A stretch of 64,000 nt of DNA from Tsukamurella spumae (GCF_012396015.1 NZ_JAAXOQ010000022.1:1-64000); one strand, 5' to 3'; shown: positions 10,058-18,604, counted from the stretch's first letter. The notes: generated from the sequence alone by a model not told the origin. Made by a program: numbers and translations.

Positions 10058-10363
10058 GTGGCCACCAGCCAGGACGAAATCGTCGCCGCCATCGCCGAGA
10101 TCATCGAAGAGGTCACCGGCATCGAGCCCTCCGAGGTCACCCTGGACAAGGCGTTCATCGACGACCTGGACATCGACTCGCTCTCGATGGTCGAGATCGC
10201 CGTGCAGCTCGAGGACAAGTACGGCGTCAAGGTGCCGGACGAGGACCTCGCGGGCCTGAAGACCGTCGGCGACGCCGTCGCGTACATCCAGAAGCTCGAG
10301 GCCGAGAACGCTGATCTCGCCGCTGAGCTCAAGGGCAAGTACGAGGCCGAGAAGGGCAAGTAA
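10058..10363 (+). CDS. acpM: Meromycolate extension acyl carrier protein
   Basis: A 101-residue acidic carrier protein. Ser41 in DIDSLSMVEI is the 4'-phosphopantetheine site. The C-terminal tail (KLEAENADLAAELKGKYEAEK) makes it longer than a standard 78-residue ACP, which is the mark of mycobacterial AcpM that carries very long meromycolate chains. The start is GTG, with AAGGAAAGGG upstream. In mycobacteria kasA and kasB follow; here a strong hairpin and a minus-strand gene follow instead. Confidence 0.95.
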   Translation: MATSQDEIVAAIAEIIEEVTGIEPSEVTLDKAFIDDLDIDSLSMVEIAVQLEDKYGVKVPDEDLAGLKTVGDAVAYIQKLEAENADLAAELKGKYEAEKGK

Positions 10364-10437
10364 GCCCTGCACCTCCCGATTCGTCGGGGGTCGATTGCGG
10401 GCGCTCACTCCGGTGAGCACTGAGCATTTCTCCAGAG

Positions 10438-10470
10438 ACCGGCCGTCGGGGCATCCCGGCGGCCGGTTTC
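10438..10470 (+). terminator. Hairpin terminator after acpM
   Basis: ACCGGCCG-T-CGGG, loop GCAT, CCCG-G-CGGCCGGT forms a stem of twelve pairs with one mismatch, followed by TTTC. It lies 75 bases past the acpM stop and closes the aceE-mabR-fabD-acpM segment. Confidence 0.7.
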
Positions 10471-10683
10471 GTATGTCCGACGGTGCCCGGGTCGCCCGGG
10501 TGGGCGCCGGCGATCCGTGCGTGTGTCTCGGACGAGGTGCGTGCCGTGTCCCGATGGTGACGGATCGGGCCGACAGGTCCTCGTCGATAGGAGAAGGGGT
10601 TCCCGGTCCCGGCGGGGCGCCATCGCCGATCGCGCCGCGCTCGCCCGCCCGGGCCGGGTTTCAGGCAGGTATGAGAGGGACCG
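10471..10683. other. Intergenic stretch without a recognised element
   Basis: Together with the terminator this makes a 320-base gap between acpM and the convergent DUF3145 gene. It is GC-rich and contains one copy of the CGACGGTGC nonamer (10478-10486). I see no gene on either strand and no further hairpin that stands out. Confidence 0.5.
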
Positions 10684-11199
10684 TCAGCTGACGGCCTGCG
10701 AGAGCCAGGTGACCTCGGCGCCCTGGCCGCCCATGCGGAAGGGCTCGAGCGCGTCGTCCCAGGCGGTGCCGAGGAGCGAGTCGAGGGCGGTCTGCATGCC
10801 CTCGGGGCCCTGCTCGAGCATCATCGAGCGCAGCTGCGCCTCGCCCAGCAGGGTGTCGCCGGACGCGCTCATGGTGCCGCGCCACAGCCCCAGCCCCGGG
10901 GCGTAGCAGAACCGCTCACCGTCGACCCCCTCGGAGGGATCCTCGGTGACCTCGAACCTGATGGAGTTCCACTCCCTCAGGGTGTTCGCCATCCGCGCGC
11001 CACTGCCGACCGGGCCAACCCAGTCGACGACGGCGCGCTGCGTGCCGGGGACGGCCTCCTGCGCGGACCACTTGAGGGTGGCCCGGGCGTCGAGGGTCCT
11101 CGACAGTGCCCACTCCACGTGCGGGCACAGTGCAGCAGGTGCGGCGTGAATCCAGACGACTCCCGTCGTCACCTCTGCAAACTGACTCAGCTGCTGCAT
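10684..11199 (-). CDS. DUF3145 family protein
   Basis: About 171 residues of the actinobacterial DUF3145 family. Conserved blocks include VVWIHAAPAALCPHVEWAL, VDWVGPVGSGARM and IRFEVTEDPSEGVDGERF. It has no signal or membrane segment and is presumably cytoplasmic, with unknown role. I chose the ATG at 11199 with AAGG 8 bases upstream. An in-frame GTG three codons earlier is possible. It is a single gene, convergent with acpM. Confidence 0.85.
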   Translation of the reverse strand: MQQLSQFAEVTTGVVWIHAAPAALCPHVEWALSRTLDARATLKWSAQEAVPGTQRAVVDWVGPVGSGARMANTLREWNSIRFEVTEDPSEGVDGERFCYAPGLGLWRGTMSASGDTLLGEAQLRSMMLEQGPEGMQTALDSLLGTAWDDALEPFRMGGQGAEVTWLSQAVS

Positions 11200-11336
11200 G
11201 GTTGCCACCTTCTTCGTTTCGACGAGGACGTCTTCCCCAAGCCACCTGTCGAGAACGAGCGGAGCTACCAGCTGCGCTTTATCACATCGATGTAGTTATG
11301 AAGCCATTGTGCACCATGATGCGCGTGTTGCGCCAG

Positions 11337-12158
11337 TTACACGCCTTGAAGTTCCTGAGAAATCAGCCGGTCGTTGAACTCGGACCACAGCGGCTTCGCC
11401 CACGCCCCGAACGGCCGGTCCGTCAGGATCACCGCTGCCAGCTGCAGGTCCGGGTCGAACCACAGGTACGTCCCCGCCTGCCCGAAGTGCCCGACGGTGC
11501 GCGGCGAGTTCCGCGATCCCGTCCAGTGCGCGCGCTTGTCGCCCTTGACCTCGAAGCCGAGGCCCCAGGTGTTGTTCGCGAACTTGCCGTAGCCGGGCAC
11601 GAAGCCGGGCAGGCCCGGGAAGTGGACCGACAGCGCACCACCGACGGTGCCGGGGTCGAGCAGGGTGGGCGCGGCGACCTCGGCGGCGAAGCGGGCCAGA
11701 TCGGCCACCGTGGACCGCGCGCCGTGCCCGGCCGGCCCCGCGAGCTCCGTGTTCCGCATCCCGAGTGGCGCGAACACCGCCTCGCGGAGATACTCCGGAA
11801 AGGGGATTCCGGTCTCGCGCTCGACCAGTTGCGCCAACAATTCGTAGCCGTAAGAGCTGTATATACGTTGGTTGGCCGGCGGCGCCTGCACGGCGGGAGA
11901 ATCGAAGGCGATGCCGGATGCATGCGCCAGGAGATGTTCGACGGTGCTCCCCTCCGGCCCGGCGGGCTGCCGCAGCGCGATCGCCTCCTCCTCGATCGCG
12001 ACGAGGACCCCGTATGCGACGAGAAGCTTGGTGACAGAAGCCAGTTCGTACTGTCGGTCGACATCTCCGTAGGTGTCGACGGTACGCCCGAGGTCGGTGC
12101 GCAGCAGCGCCCCCGCCGCGTTCTCGACGGGCCATTCGGACAACTCCGCGAGGCTCAT
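11337..12158 (-). CDS. Serine hydrolase of the beta-lactamase / penicillin-binding protein class C family
   Basis: A 273-residue protein with the S-x-x-K motif SVTK (within LASVTKLL) as nucleophile, a YSSYG block in the place of Y-x-N, and HFGQAG in the place of the K-T-G/H-x-G box. The family covers esterases, peptidases and beta-lactamases; the exact substrate cannot be told. There is no signal peptide, so it likely works in the cytoplasm, unlike true class C beta-lactamases. It is transcribed in the same direction as DUF3145, 137 bases upstream of it, and divergently from the large secreted protein gene. Confidence 0.8.
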   Translation of the reverse strand: MSLAELSEWPVENAAGALLRTDLGRTVDTYGDVDRQYELASVTKLLVAYGVLVAIEEEAIALRQPAGPEGSTVEHLLAHASGIAFDSPAVQAPPANQRIYSSYGYELLAQLVERETGIPFPEYLREAVFAPLGMRNTELAGPAGHGARSTVADLARFAAEVAAPTLLDPGTVGGALSVHFPGLPGFVPGYGKFANNTWGLGFEVKGDKRAHWTGSRNSPRTVGHFGQAGTYLWFDPDLQLAAVILTDRPFGAWAKPLWSEFNDRLISQELQGV

Positions 12159-12365
12159 TCGCTTCCTTCCACTCGTTGCCCCCCACCCTATCGCGAATCT
12201 TTCAGGAACTTAGGTTTGGTCAATAGCAGAGCAAGAAACACTTGACATCCAACTCCCTAAATTTGCTTCTGCACAATCGATGATGTTCAACACTTCAACG
12301 GACTTATTCTCAGCGCGGATGCACGATTGCGTCATCTGCATTTCGTCCGAGAGGAACCTCCCACC

Positions 12366-14420
12366 ATGAGTGCGAAGCATCGTAAGGCGTCGAAGCTGGC
12401 CGCGAAACGAACCGCCGTCGCAGCGACCGCCGTCGGCGCCACCGCGGCCGTCGGCTTGATGGGCGCGCCGGCCCAGGCTGCGGCACCCAACTACACCCAA
12501 GTGATCAGCGACTACTCACATGCGTTGGACAACTTCCTCAACGCCGCGAACAACGCGTCCAACGCCGGGGGGAGCGTATGGAATCCGGTCGCCGGCGGCA
12601 CCGGGGGCCTCCTTCCGGTCTTCGGGTCCGACTACTCGAAGGTCGACATCACCAAGATCTCGAGTCTTCCTCAGGTCCTGAAGAACGTCGGTGGTCTCAC
12701 GCTTCCCACTACAATCCCGGGGGTCGTGCCAAACATCTCGGTGCCAGGCAGCGGGCCCATCGCCCTCCCGCTACCAACCACGATTCCCGGTGGCAACGTG
12801 CTCACTACTGTGGGAACCAACCTCGGCAACATCCTCTCCAGCGATCTAGTCAAACCGTTCGTTAACGTTCTTGATTCTGCTTCGCTCAGCAGTCTCATCG
12901 TCGGCCTTGAGGCCACCCAAACGAAGTACACCAGCGGATACAACTGGGGCTTGCTCGGAGTCAACGGGCAAACCCAATTTCTCAACACTTTCCTCAAGAC
13001 CCCGAGCGGCATTACCCTGAATCTCGGGAGCATCGTAGGGCTCGACCCCGGCGGGATTGGGGGGATCCTGGGAGGGATCACAGGAGTCGACCTCACGAAG
13101 ATTCCGCTCCTTCCGAATGGAACGCTTCCGTCCGGAACCATCTGGGTTCCGCAGGGCAACGGCACGTACAACTTCCCCCTGCAGACCAAATTGGGTTGGT
13201 GGGGCGCGATGCCGACGGGGGCCGTAACCATCCCCAAGTGGCTCACCGGCACAGATGACATCACGACTGTCATCGCAGTCCCCATCTTCGGCTCAGGTGT
13301 GCAGCTACCGATGAAGGTGGCCTCCTTCGGCTCGCTCGGGGGAAATGTCCTGCTTCCGACAGCCAACGGCGTCTACTCGCCGATTGGCGCAACGCTTTCG
13401 AACGTGAACACTGCGCTCGGATTCGGACTGACGAACCTGAACGTAACGACAGGCAACTACGTCGGCACAAACGGCATCAACCTCAACAACGGCCAGAACC
13501 TGCTCGTAATGCAGAACCCTCTAGGTGTGCCTATTCCGTTGCTCTACGGCCTTGGGGGCTTCAACTTTGGAGTGGAGGGTGCAGGACTCACCTCGCCGTC
13601 GCTCTTCGGGATCAAGTTGTTCTCCGACAACCTGCTCCAGGTGGGACAGAAGACCGGGCCGAATACCTCAGCCGGACTGATTCCGTCGACCCTCCTGCCC
13701 ACTGATCCGCTCGGTCAGATCACGACCGGCGTCTTGGCACCATTCGGCGTTGATTCGCTGACGCACCTACTAGGCATTGACAAAGTCATCACACCCGTAA
13801 TGACGGCGTTCGGGCCTGTCTACCAGGTGTTCTCCACGATCGCCCTCAAGCCGATCTCGGACCTGGCAACGCAGCAGTACGGCCCGATGGTGAACAACAC
13901 TGCGTCGAGCATCCTGGATCTCTCACAGCGGGCAGTGGACCAAAGCAAGAACCTGCCCGGGGCGGACAAGCAGCAGCCCGTTCCCGCTGCGCAGCAGGCA
14001 AGCGCGCCCGCATCGAGCCCACTTGCGCTCCGGTCGACGCCCACGCCGGCAGCCGCACCCGCCACTCCGGAAGCCACGTCGGACGCTATTCCTACCGTCG
14101 GCGAAAACAACGATCCGTCCCCGGCACCGGCTGGTACGAACGCAGGAGCCGCAGACACCAGTGGTGGCAAGCACCGCACGGGCACCCCGGTTAAGGACAT
14201 CGCCGACAAGATCACCGGCGGTCTCGACAAAGCCGGCGACAAGATCACCGGCGGTCTCGACAAGGCCAGCGACAAGATCACCGGCGGTCTCGACAAGGCC
14301 AGCGACAAGATCACCAGCGGGGGCGGCACCGACGTCACAGAGAAGGTGACACCGGAGACCGAAAAGCCGGACACGACACCGTCGGACGACGACAAGCCGA
14401 CCACCAGCGACGAGAAGTAA
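12366..14420 (+). CDS. Large secreted protein with C-terminal 11-residue repeats
   Basis: About 684 residues. The start ATG at 12366 follows GAGAGG and opens a twin-charged signal peptide (KHRKASKLAAKR, then an Ala/Val-rich core ending PAQAAA). The mature protein is rich in Gly, Asn, Thr, Leu and Pro, with glycine-proline turns such as LTLPTTIPGVVPNISVPGSG and GIGGILGGITGVDL. There is a central GYNWGLLGVNGQTQFL segment, then a long Ala/Pro/Thr linker, then four DKITGGLDKA(G/S) repeats and a Thr/Glu/Asp tail. No catalytic motif is evident. It resembles cell-envelope proteins of mycolic-acid bacteria in general style only. Third codon positions carry noticeably more A and T than in neighbouring genes, which may mark foreign origin or fast evolution. 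Confidence 0.8.
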   Translation: MSAKHRKASKLAAKRTAVAATAVGATAAVGLMGAPAQAAAPNYTQVISDYSHALDNFLNAANNASNAGGSVWNPVAGGTGGLLPVFGSDYSKVDITKISSLPQVLKNVGGLTLPTTIPGVVPNISVPGSGPIALPLPTTIPGGNVLTTVGTNLGNILSSDLVKPFVNVLDSASLSSLIVGLEATQTKYTSGYNWGLLGVNGQTQFLNTFLKTPSGITLNLGSIVGLDPGGIGGILGGITGVDLTKIPLLPNGTLPSGTIWVPQGNGTYNFPLQTKLGWWGAMPTGAVTIPKWLTGTDDITTVIAVPIFGSGVQLPMKVASFGSLGGNVLLPTANGVYSPIGATLSNVNTALGFGLTNLNVTTGNYVGTNGINLNNGQNLLVMQNPLGVPIPLLYGLGGFNFGVEGAGLTSPSLFGIKLFSDNLLQVGQKTGPNTSAGLIPSTLLPTDPLGQITTGVLAPFGVDSLTHLLGIDKVITPVMTAFGPVYQVFSTIALKPISDLATQQYGPMVNNTASSILDLSQRAVDQSKNLPGADKQQPVPAAQQASAPASSPLALRSTPTPAAAPATPEATSDAIPTVGENNDPSPAPAGTNAGAADTSGGKHRTGTPVKDIADKITGGLDKAGDKITGGLDKASDKITGGLDKASDKITSGGGTDVTEKVTPETEKPDTTPSDDDKPTTSDEK
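14205..14321 (+). repeat. 33-base in-frame tandem repeat encoding DKITGGLDKAG/S
   Basis: Three full units (14205-14237, 14238-14270, 14271-14303) and a partial fourth, nearly identical in DNA. The unit length keeps the frame, so copy-number change would alter only the length of the charged C-terminal region. The repeated amphipathic helix suggests a rod or binding region. Confidence 0.85.
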
Positions 14421-14446
14421 CCCGCTCCCCCACAACCGAACACGAA

Positions 14447-14478
14447 CGACGGCCCGGCGGCCCACCGCCGGGCCGTCG
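14447..14478. terminator. Perfect 14-base-pair hairpin between convergent genes
   Basis: CGACGGCCCGGCGG, loop CCCA, CCGCCGGGCCGTCG. It sits 26 bases after the stop of the secreted protein gene and 6 bases beyond the stop of the minus-strand gene at 14485. It has no T tract on either side. Confidence 0.75.
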
Positions 14479-14484
14479 GCGTGG

Positions 14485-15030
14485 TTACTGGACCGGGAGC
14501 CCCGTCGGGAATCCGTCGATGCTGAGTAGATTGCGCTCCTGCTGGTACCGCTCCAGCCCCTCGTCGCCCTTGTTCTCGGCCCACGAGTCCATGAGCGTGC
14601 GCTGGCCGTCGTACTCGTAGAGGGGCACGCCGAAGCCGCAGGAGGTCTGCACCAGGTCCACATCCACGTCGAAGATGTTGCGGGCGCCCCGCATCGGCGG
14701 GAAGGAGGCGAGGAGCTCGGGCCAGCCCGGCTCACCGTCGTGCACGGCCCTCGCCGTGCCGTACAGGCGCAGGATGAGGGGCTTGCCCTCGAAGGCGCAG
14801 AACATCAGCGTGATCCGCGGACTGCGCAGCAGATGCGCGGCCGTCTCGTTGCCGCTGCCGGTGCCGTTGAGCCACAGCACGCGGTTGGGGCCGATGATCC
14901 GCAACGAGTCGAGCCCCTTCGGGGACACGTTGACCCGGCCGTCGGGCGCCGCGGTCGCGACGAAGAACATGTGCTGGTCCTCGATGAACGCCTGCAGGCG
15001 CTCGGTGATGTGGTCATACTGGGTCGCCAT
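14485..15030 (-). CDS. Pyridoxamine 5'-phosphate oxidase family flavoprotein
   Basis: A 181-residue protein of the split-barrel FMN/F420-binding fold. The early block FFVATAAPDGRVNVSPKG and the following VLWLNGTGSGNETAAHLLR are typical of the PNPOx-like proteins of unknown substrate, and GSGNETAAHL contacts the flavin phosphate in relatives. It is cytoplasmic and a single gene. A small palindrome GGTAG-N3-CTACC (15131-15143) lies about 100 bases upstream and may be part of its control region. Confidence 0.82.
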   Translation of the reverse strand: MATQYDHITERLQAFIEDQHMFFVATAAPDGRVNVSPKGLDSLRIIGPNRVLWLNGTGSGNETAAHLLRSPRITLMFCAFEGKPLILRLYGTARAVHDGEPGWPELLASFPPMRGARNIFDVDVDLVQTSCGFGVPLYEYDGQRTLMDSWAENKGDEGLERYQQERNLLSIDGFPTGLPVQ

Positions 15031-15276
15031 CGGTCCGCCTCAGCCTCGGAGCGGGACACGGCCGGGCCATGCACCCTCAGTCCCGCCGCGCGGGGAGAGC
15101 ACGTCGTACAGGGCTCTACTGTCCGTCATGGGTAGAACCTACCGAGATCGCCGTCGCATGCGCATCGAGTTTTTCCACCCGCTCTGAGTCCTCGAACGAC
15201 TCGACTGAATTGAGCAATCAGGCACATTCTCCTGCTCGGCTACCCGTCGCTCACCATCGACTCAACGCCTGTCACG

Positions 15277-16338
15277 TCATTTCTCCGTCCAGCACACGTC
15301 GCTGGCGCTGGCGGCGTTGAACGTCCCGCCGGCCTTGTACACCGCGAGCTTTCGGTACGCCCGCTTGCCATCACACGTCCCGATCTCAAAGGCAACGAGC
15401 TGAACGGGATAGGTCTCGGGCGCTCCGCCCATCACGTCACCCATCGCGTTGTAGGCGGTGCCGCGCCCTTCGGCGCGGTCGCCACCCCAGCTCGACCAGC
15501 TGATGCCTGTGACGCGGCCGGTGATCGACGCACCGTTGTCGATCGCGCCCGGACGTACGACGCCGTAACCGCTGCCGTTGCTGGGAAGCGAGCCGAGGAC
15601 GACCGCTTCGCCCTGCTCCTGCTGGGTCGGCGGGGCTGCGGAGGTCTGCACGGGCGCCTGGACCGCACCACTGGCGCCAGGACCGGTGAACTTCTCCGAG
15701 CGCTCATTCGACATGAACACCCCAGAGCCTGTTTTCGTGTTCCAGCAGGTCATGCCGTTGAACGCCGACGCGCATACCCAGTCGTCGAAGTACACGCTCC
15801 TGCCGTAAGCGATCACAGGGATCGTGTACCCGGTACTGGGAGTGACGTTCATCCAGCCCGTGGTACCTCGGGTCATCGTGATCGCCTCGACGAGGCCGTT
15901 CCTGAACGGGAACAGCCAGTTTGCCTTACATCCCCGACCGCCATCCACCGGCGTGCATCCGTACGGACTGGAAGTCGCGTAGCTCCGCACCCCACACTGG
16001 CCCTGGAACCCGTCACTGCTGGCGACCTGGAAGTCGCACTTGATGCCGCCCGAGGGGCTGGATAGATGCGCCGACCGCACGCCACCGACCAGGTACGTCG
16101 GCAGGGGCGTGGCATCGGCAGGGCGCGGACCGCCAGCGCCCACATACGCGCCGGGCACCGGCGCGACCGGGGCTGCGGCAGGCGCGGATGCTTGCGCTGT
16201 CGACGAACCGGCGGCGCTCGCCGTCGCGGAAGCCGTCGCCGGCGCCTGTGCCCCGCCCTCTGTCGTGTTCGAGCAAGCGGTCAGGGCGAGCGCTGTAACC
16301 ATGAGTGCGAGCACTGCTGCGCGGACGTTGCCCAGCAT
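15277..16338 (-). CDS. Lipoprotein of unknown function
   Basis: About 353 residues. The ATG at 16338 overlaps the TGA of the upstream gene by one base (TGATG). A signal peptide ends in the lipobox LTAC, so the protein should be anchored to the outer face of the membrane. An Ala/Pro/Ser/Thr linker follows. Next comes a Cys-containing domain (GGIKCDF, QGQCGV, PYGCTP, GCKANW, DWVCAS, MTCWN), then a second linker, and a C-terminal domain starting SNGSGYGVVRPGAI with TGISWSSWGG. Such two-domain secreted proteins occur in Mycobacteriales without known role. It is translationally coupled to the secreted protein at 16338-16751. Confidence 0.75.
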   Translation of the reverse strand: MLGNVRAAVLALMVTALALTACSNTTEGGAQAPATASATASAAGSSTAQASAPAAAPVAPVPGAYVGAGGPRPADATPLPTYLVGGVRSAHLSSPSGGIKCDFQVASSDGFQGQCGVRSYATSSPYGCTPVDGGRGCKANWLFPFRNGLVEAITMTRGTTGWMNVTPSTGYTIPVIAYGRSVYFDDWVCASAFNGMTCWNTKTGSGVFMSNERSEKFTGPGASGAVQAPVQTSAAPPTQQEQGEAVVLGSLPSNGSGYGVVRPGAIDNGASITGRVTGISWSSWGGDRAEGRGTAYNAMGDVMGGAPETYPVQLVAFEIGTCDGKRAYRKLAVYKAGGTFNAASASDVCWTEK

Positions 16339-16751
16339 CACGAGGCCTTGGAGAGGGCGATGTAGTCGTTCCTCGAGGTCAGGCTGACGCCGTAGATGTA
16401 GCCCTGCTCACGCGGGAACGCCAGTCGCCAGACGTTCTGGGTCCCGCACCCGATCCCGGACGTGCGGGTGAAGCCCACCCGCACGGTCTCGGCGTTCCGG
16501 TCGACCTCGCGCCACTCGCCGGCGCAGTAGCCCGGAACGTTGATGTGGCCGCGCACCGGGCGGGACGAGGTGATGGTGAGCGTCACCGCGTGCGAGCCCG
16601 TAGGCCAGGTGACGTCGCCCTTCCAGTTGCCGACCAGGTTCGCCGGGACCGGCGCCGCGGACGCTGCGGCAGGCAGCGAGGCGGAGACGGCCGCCGCGAC
16701 GACGGCCGCCGCGAGAGTCGTTCGGGCCGTACGGCCGCGAGACAGAGACAT
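16338..16751 (-). CDS. Small secreted protein of unknown function
   Basis: About 137 residues from the ATG at 16751, preceded by CTGGGGGTG. The frame is open further upstream, but residues before this Met are not signal-like. A Sec signal peptide (RTTLAAAVVAAAVSASLPAAASAAP) is followed by a mature domain with NWKGDVTWPTGSHAVTL and two cysteines (GYCAGEW, GIGCGTQ) likely to pair. Its stop shares a base with the next lipoprotein start, so the two form an operon. They probably act together at the cell surface, but I can name no function. Confidence 0.7.
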   Translation of the reverse strand: MSLSRGRTARTTLAAAVVAAAVSASLPAAASAAPVPANLVGNWKGDVTWPTGSHAVTLTITSSRPVRGHINVPGYCAGEWREVDRNAETVRVGFTRTSGIGCGTQNVWRLAFPREQGYIYGVSLTSRNDYIALSKAS

Positions 16752-17097
16752 GTGAGCACCCCCAGGGTCATTGGCCTCGACACACGTGGCGATCAACGCC
16801 GCGCGCGGCCGAGACCATGCTTGTAACCGACCAACCATGCTGTCGCACTTAGTCGTCAGCACTATTCATCGGCCTACGCGACAGGCCGCAGTCGGCCTGC
16901 CCGCGAGCACCGTTGCCGGGTTCGCGGTGGGGCCATCTTCAACCCCCGCGACCAGCACGTTAGGCAGAACAGGTTGGGAATGCAAGGGCTTCGGCGCAAC
17001 CGATTTGGCAGCGTCTGCTACCCTCCGAATAAGTATGAGATGTCACCCGGAGGGTTATCCCCATCACATATTCCAGCAGGTAGGAACGGGTAGCGGA
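16752..17097. other. 346-base gap, possible island boundary
   Basis: Lower in GC than its surroundings. It separates the lipoprotein pair from the ardA pair. I find no gene, no convincing hairpin and no copy of the CGACGGTGC nonamer. The sequence could hold the promoter of the secreted protein gene and the end of the ardA transcript. Confidence 0.4.
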
Positions 17098-17295
17098 TCA
17101 ATCCCAATTCGGCAGGTCGTCCCCGCGGTCTCGGTGCTCCCCGCGGTCGTGCTCGACCTCCGCGGCGAGCGCGACCAGCATCTCCTCAACGCTCCCTGCA
17201 TACGGTGTCGCTCCGTGGGCGCACGCTGGACACCGCGGCGGGTCGGTCGGCGTGTGCCAGCGCCTACCGTGGACGGGGCAGTCGAGCATCGGCAT
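17098..17295 (-). CDS. Small zinc-ribbon-like protein downstream of ardA
   Basis: 65 residues from an ATG with GAGGAGG five bases upstream. The N-terminal half has CPVHGRRW and RCPAC, that is C-x2-H and C-x2-C pairs that could bind one zinc. The C-terminal half is acidic. It starts 13 bases after the ardA stop, so the two share a transcript. I do not recognise the family. Small zinc-ribbon proteins of this kind are common in mobile elements. Confidence 0.65.
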   Translation of the reverse strand: MPMLDCPVHGRRWHTPTDPPRCPACAHGATPYAGSVEEMLVALAAEVEHDRGEHRDRGDDLPNWD

Positions 17296-17308
17296 CGCTG
17301 CCTCCTCC

Positions 17309-18004
17309 TCATTGATGGAACACGTACACGCCGCCGGGACATCTGATCACGTCGTAGTTGTGCTCGAGGTCCCGGGCGTAGGCGCGGTGGTCGAAGTAGC
17401 GCGAGAGCTCCTCCGGCACACCGTCGAGCAGCCCTGTGCTGGCGATCCACTCGCGCGCGAAGTCCTCGAACGAGTCCCACTCGCCGGCGTACTTCTCGTC
17501 GAACTCGGTGACCAACTCCGGGTCCGGGTCGGTGTGCCAGTCCCGATCCAAGATCCACGCATCGAACGCGGGGCGCTGATGCTCGGGCACGCCGTCCAGA
17601 ACCTCGGCCCACGCAGTCGCGGTGGCCGGGCTCATCTCGTAACGGACCGGGATGCGCTCGCTGTCCATCACCCAGAGTTCTTCGTGCGTCTCCGGGGCGA
17701 CGGGGCGCCCGTGTAGGGCGTCCGTGGTGACTCCTGCCGCGTCGGCGGCCGGGTACCAGTGACCGACCAGGTCACCCGCGTTGTAGCACTCCAAGCAGCC
17801 GATCCAGACCTGCGGCCGGTCGTCGATCCGACGGTCCACGACCACGATCGGCGGCACGAGGTAGGCCGGGTCGGTGCTGGACAGGGCGTTGGCCTCGTTG
17901 TGCTGTCGTGCAGCCTCGGCGGCCGACATGCCCCGAGCCCCGGGCGCGAGGACGCGGCGGGCGATCTGCTGCTCGATCCAGAGCTGATCGTTGGTGAAAT
18001 TCAC
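17309..18004 (-). CDS. ardA: Antirestriction protein ArdA
   Basis: A 231-residue acidic protein. ArdA proteins mimic bent B-form DNA and inhibit type I restriction enzymes when a plasmid or conjugative element enters a cell. The N-terminal domain motif PQVWIGCLECYNAGDLVGHW and the C-terminal FEDFAREWIASTGLLDG...YFDHRAYARDL fit the family. An N-terminal extension of about 50 residues precedes the core, making it longer than the roughly 166-residue plasmid forms. The GTG at 18004 has AGGGGAG seven bases upstream. It stands with a small zinc-ribbon gene beside tRNA-Asn, which fits a remnant of an integrated element. Confidence 0.85.
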   Translation of the reverse strand: MNFTNDQLWIEQQIARRVLAPGARGMSAAEAARQHNEANALSSTDPAYLVPPIVVVDRRIDDRPQVWIGCLECYNAGDLVGHWYPAADAAGVTTDALHGRPVAPETHEELWVMDSERIPVRYEMSPATATAWAEVLDGVPEHQRPAFDAWILDRDWHTDPDPELVTEFDEKYAGEWDSFEDFAREWIASTGLLDGVPEELSRYFDHRAYARDLEHNYDVIRCPGGVYVFHQ

Positions 18005-18344
18005 GTTGAAACTCCCCTGCGTCGGGTGGATGTGTGTCGATCCATCCGCCCGGCCCGGCGCTGCGGGGTGCCCGTGACCGAGCCCTGGAGAAAGTCTCCC
18101 TATCGCACCGGTCGTTAGCAATGCTATAGAGTGGCGCTCAACGCAACCACGCCACCCCGAACCGTGCGCCTGCCGACGCAGGAGGCCGGCGTACGGAGCG
18201 CCCCGCGAGGGCATCGGCCAGAGCTGCCCGCCGCTGCGTGTTTCGGCGATTAGAGGGGAGATAAGAGAGTAACTGGCCCGAAATCGGCCTCAGGACACAA
18301 GAAAGGCCCGGTACGAATACCGGGCCTGACCTGCTATAAGTGGG
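18005..18344. other. 340-base gap: ardA promoter region and tRNA-Asn terminator
   Basis: The part next to ardA carries its ribosome site and AT-rich promoter-like bases (CTATAG near 18124). The part next to the tRNA holds the hairpin listed separately. I found no integrase gene and no clear repeat of the tRNA 3' end that would mark an attachment site. Confidence 0.45.
18297..18327 (-). terminator. Rho-independent terminator of tRNA-Asn
   Basis: On the minus strand AGGCCCGGTA, loop TTCG, TACCGGGCCT is followed by TTCTTGT. This is a perfect ten-pair stem with a stable UUCG loop and a T-rich tail, 17 bases past the tRNA. Confidence 0.88.
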
Positions 18345-18417
18345 CTCCCCCAGCTGGACTCGAACCAGCAACCCTTCGATTAACAGTCGAATGCTCTGCC
18401 AATTGAGCTATGGGGGA
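18345..18417 (-). tRNA. tRNA-Asn (anticodon GUU)
   Basis: The acceptor stem TCCCCCA pairs with TGGGGGA. The D-arm is TAGCTCAATTGGCAGAGC, and the anticodon stem TTCGA/TCGAA holds the loop CTGTTAA with anticodon GTT. The T-arm contains GGTTCGAGTCC. The discriminator is G and CCA is not encoded. The ardA island lies on its 3' side, which is the usual side for elements that integrate into tRNA genes. Confidence 0.95.
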
Positions 18418-18604
18418 ATGAACTTTGACCGAGAAGAGACTCTAGCGCATGGACACTCGGAGTTACCAATCGCCTGGTCAGAGCCCTAGCGAGGACGGGT
18501 CCACAGACGCCTCCGAGCACCGCGCCCGGGTGGCTGACGCGAGGGCGGCGCACCGTCGGGCCGGGGGAAAGTTACGGGCCTCGGCGGCCCGGAACCCCAC
18601 AACG

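Noticed and set aside
17309-18214. Longer ArdA starting at 18214
   Set aside because: The extra 70 residues are low-quality and cover the promoter region. The GTG at 18004 has a strong ribosome site and gives a sensible protein.
14421-18417. A direct repeat of the tRNA-Asn 3' end as attachment site for the ardA island
   Set aside because: The best match I could find (near 14426-14434) shares only about nine bases, GCTCCCCCA, which is too short to call.
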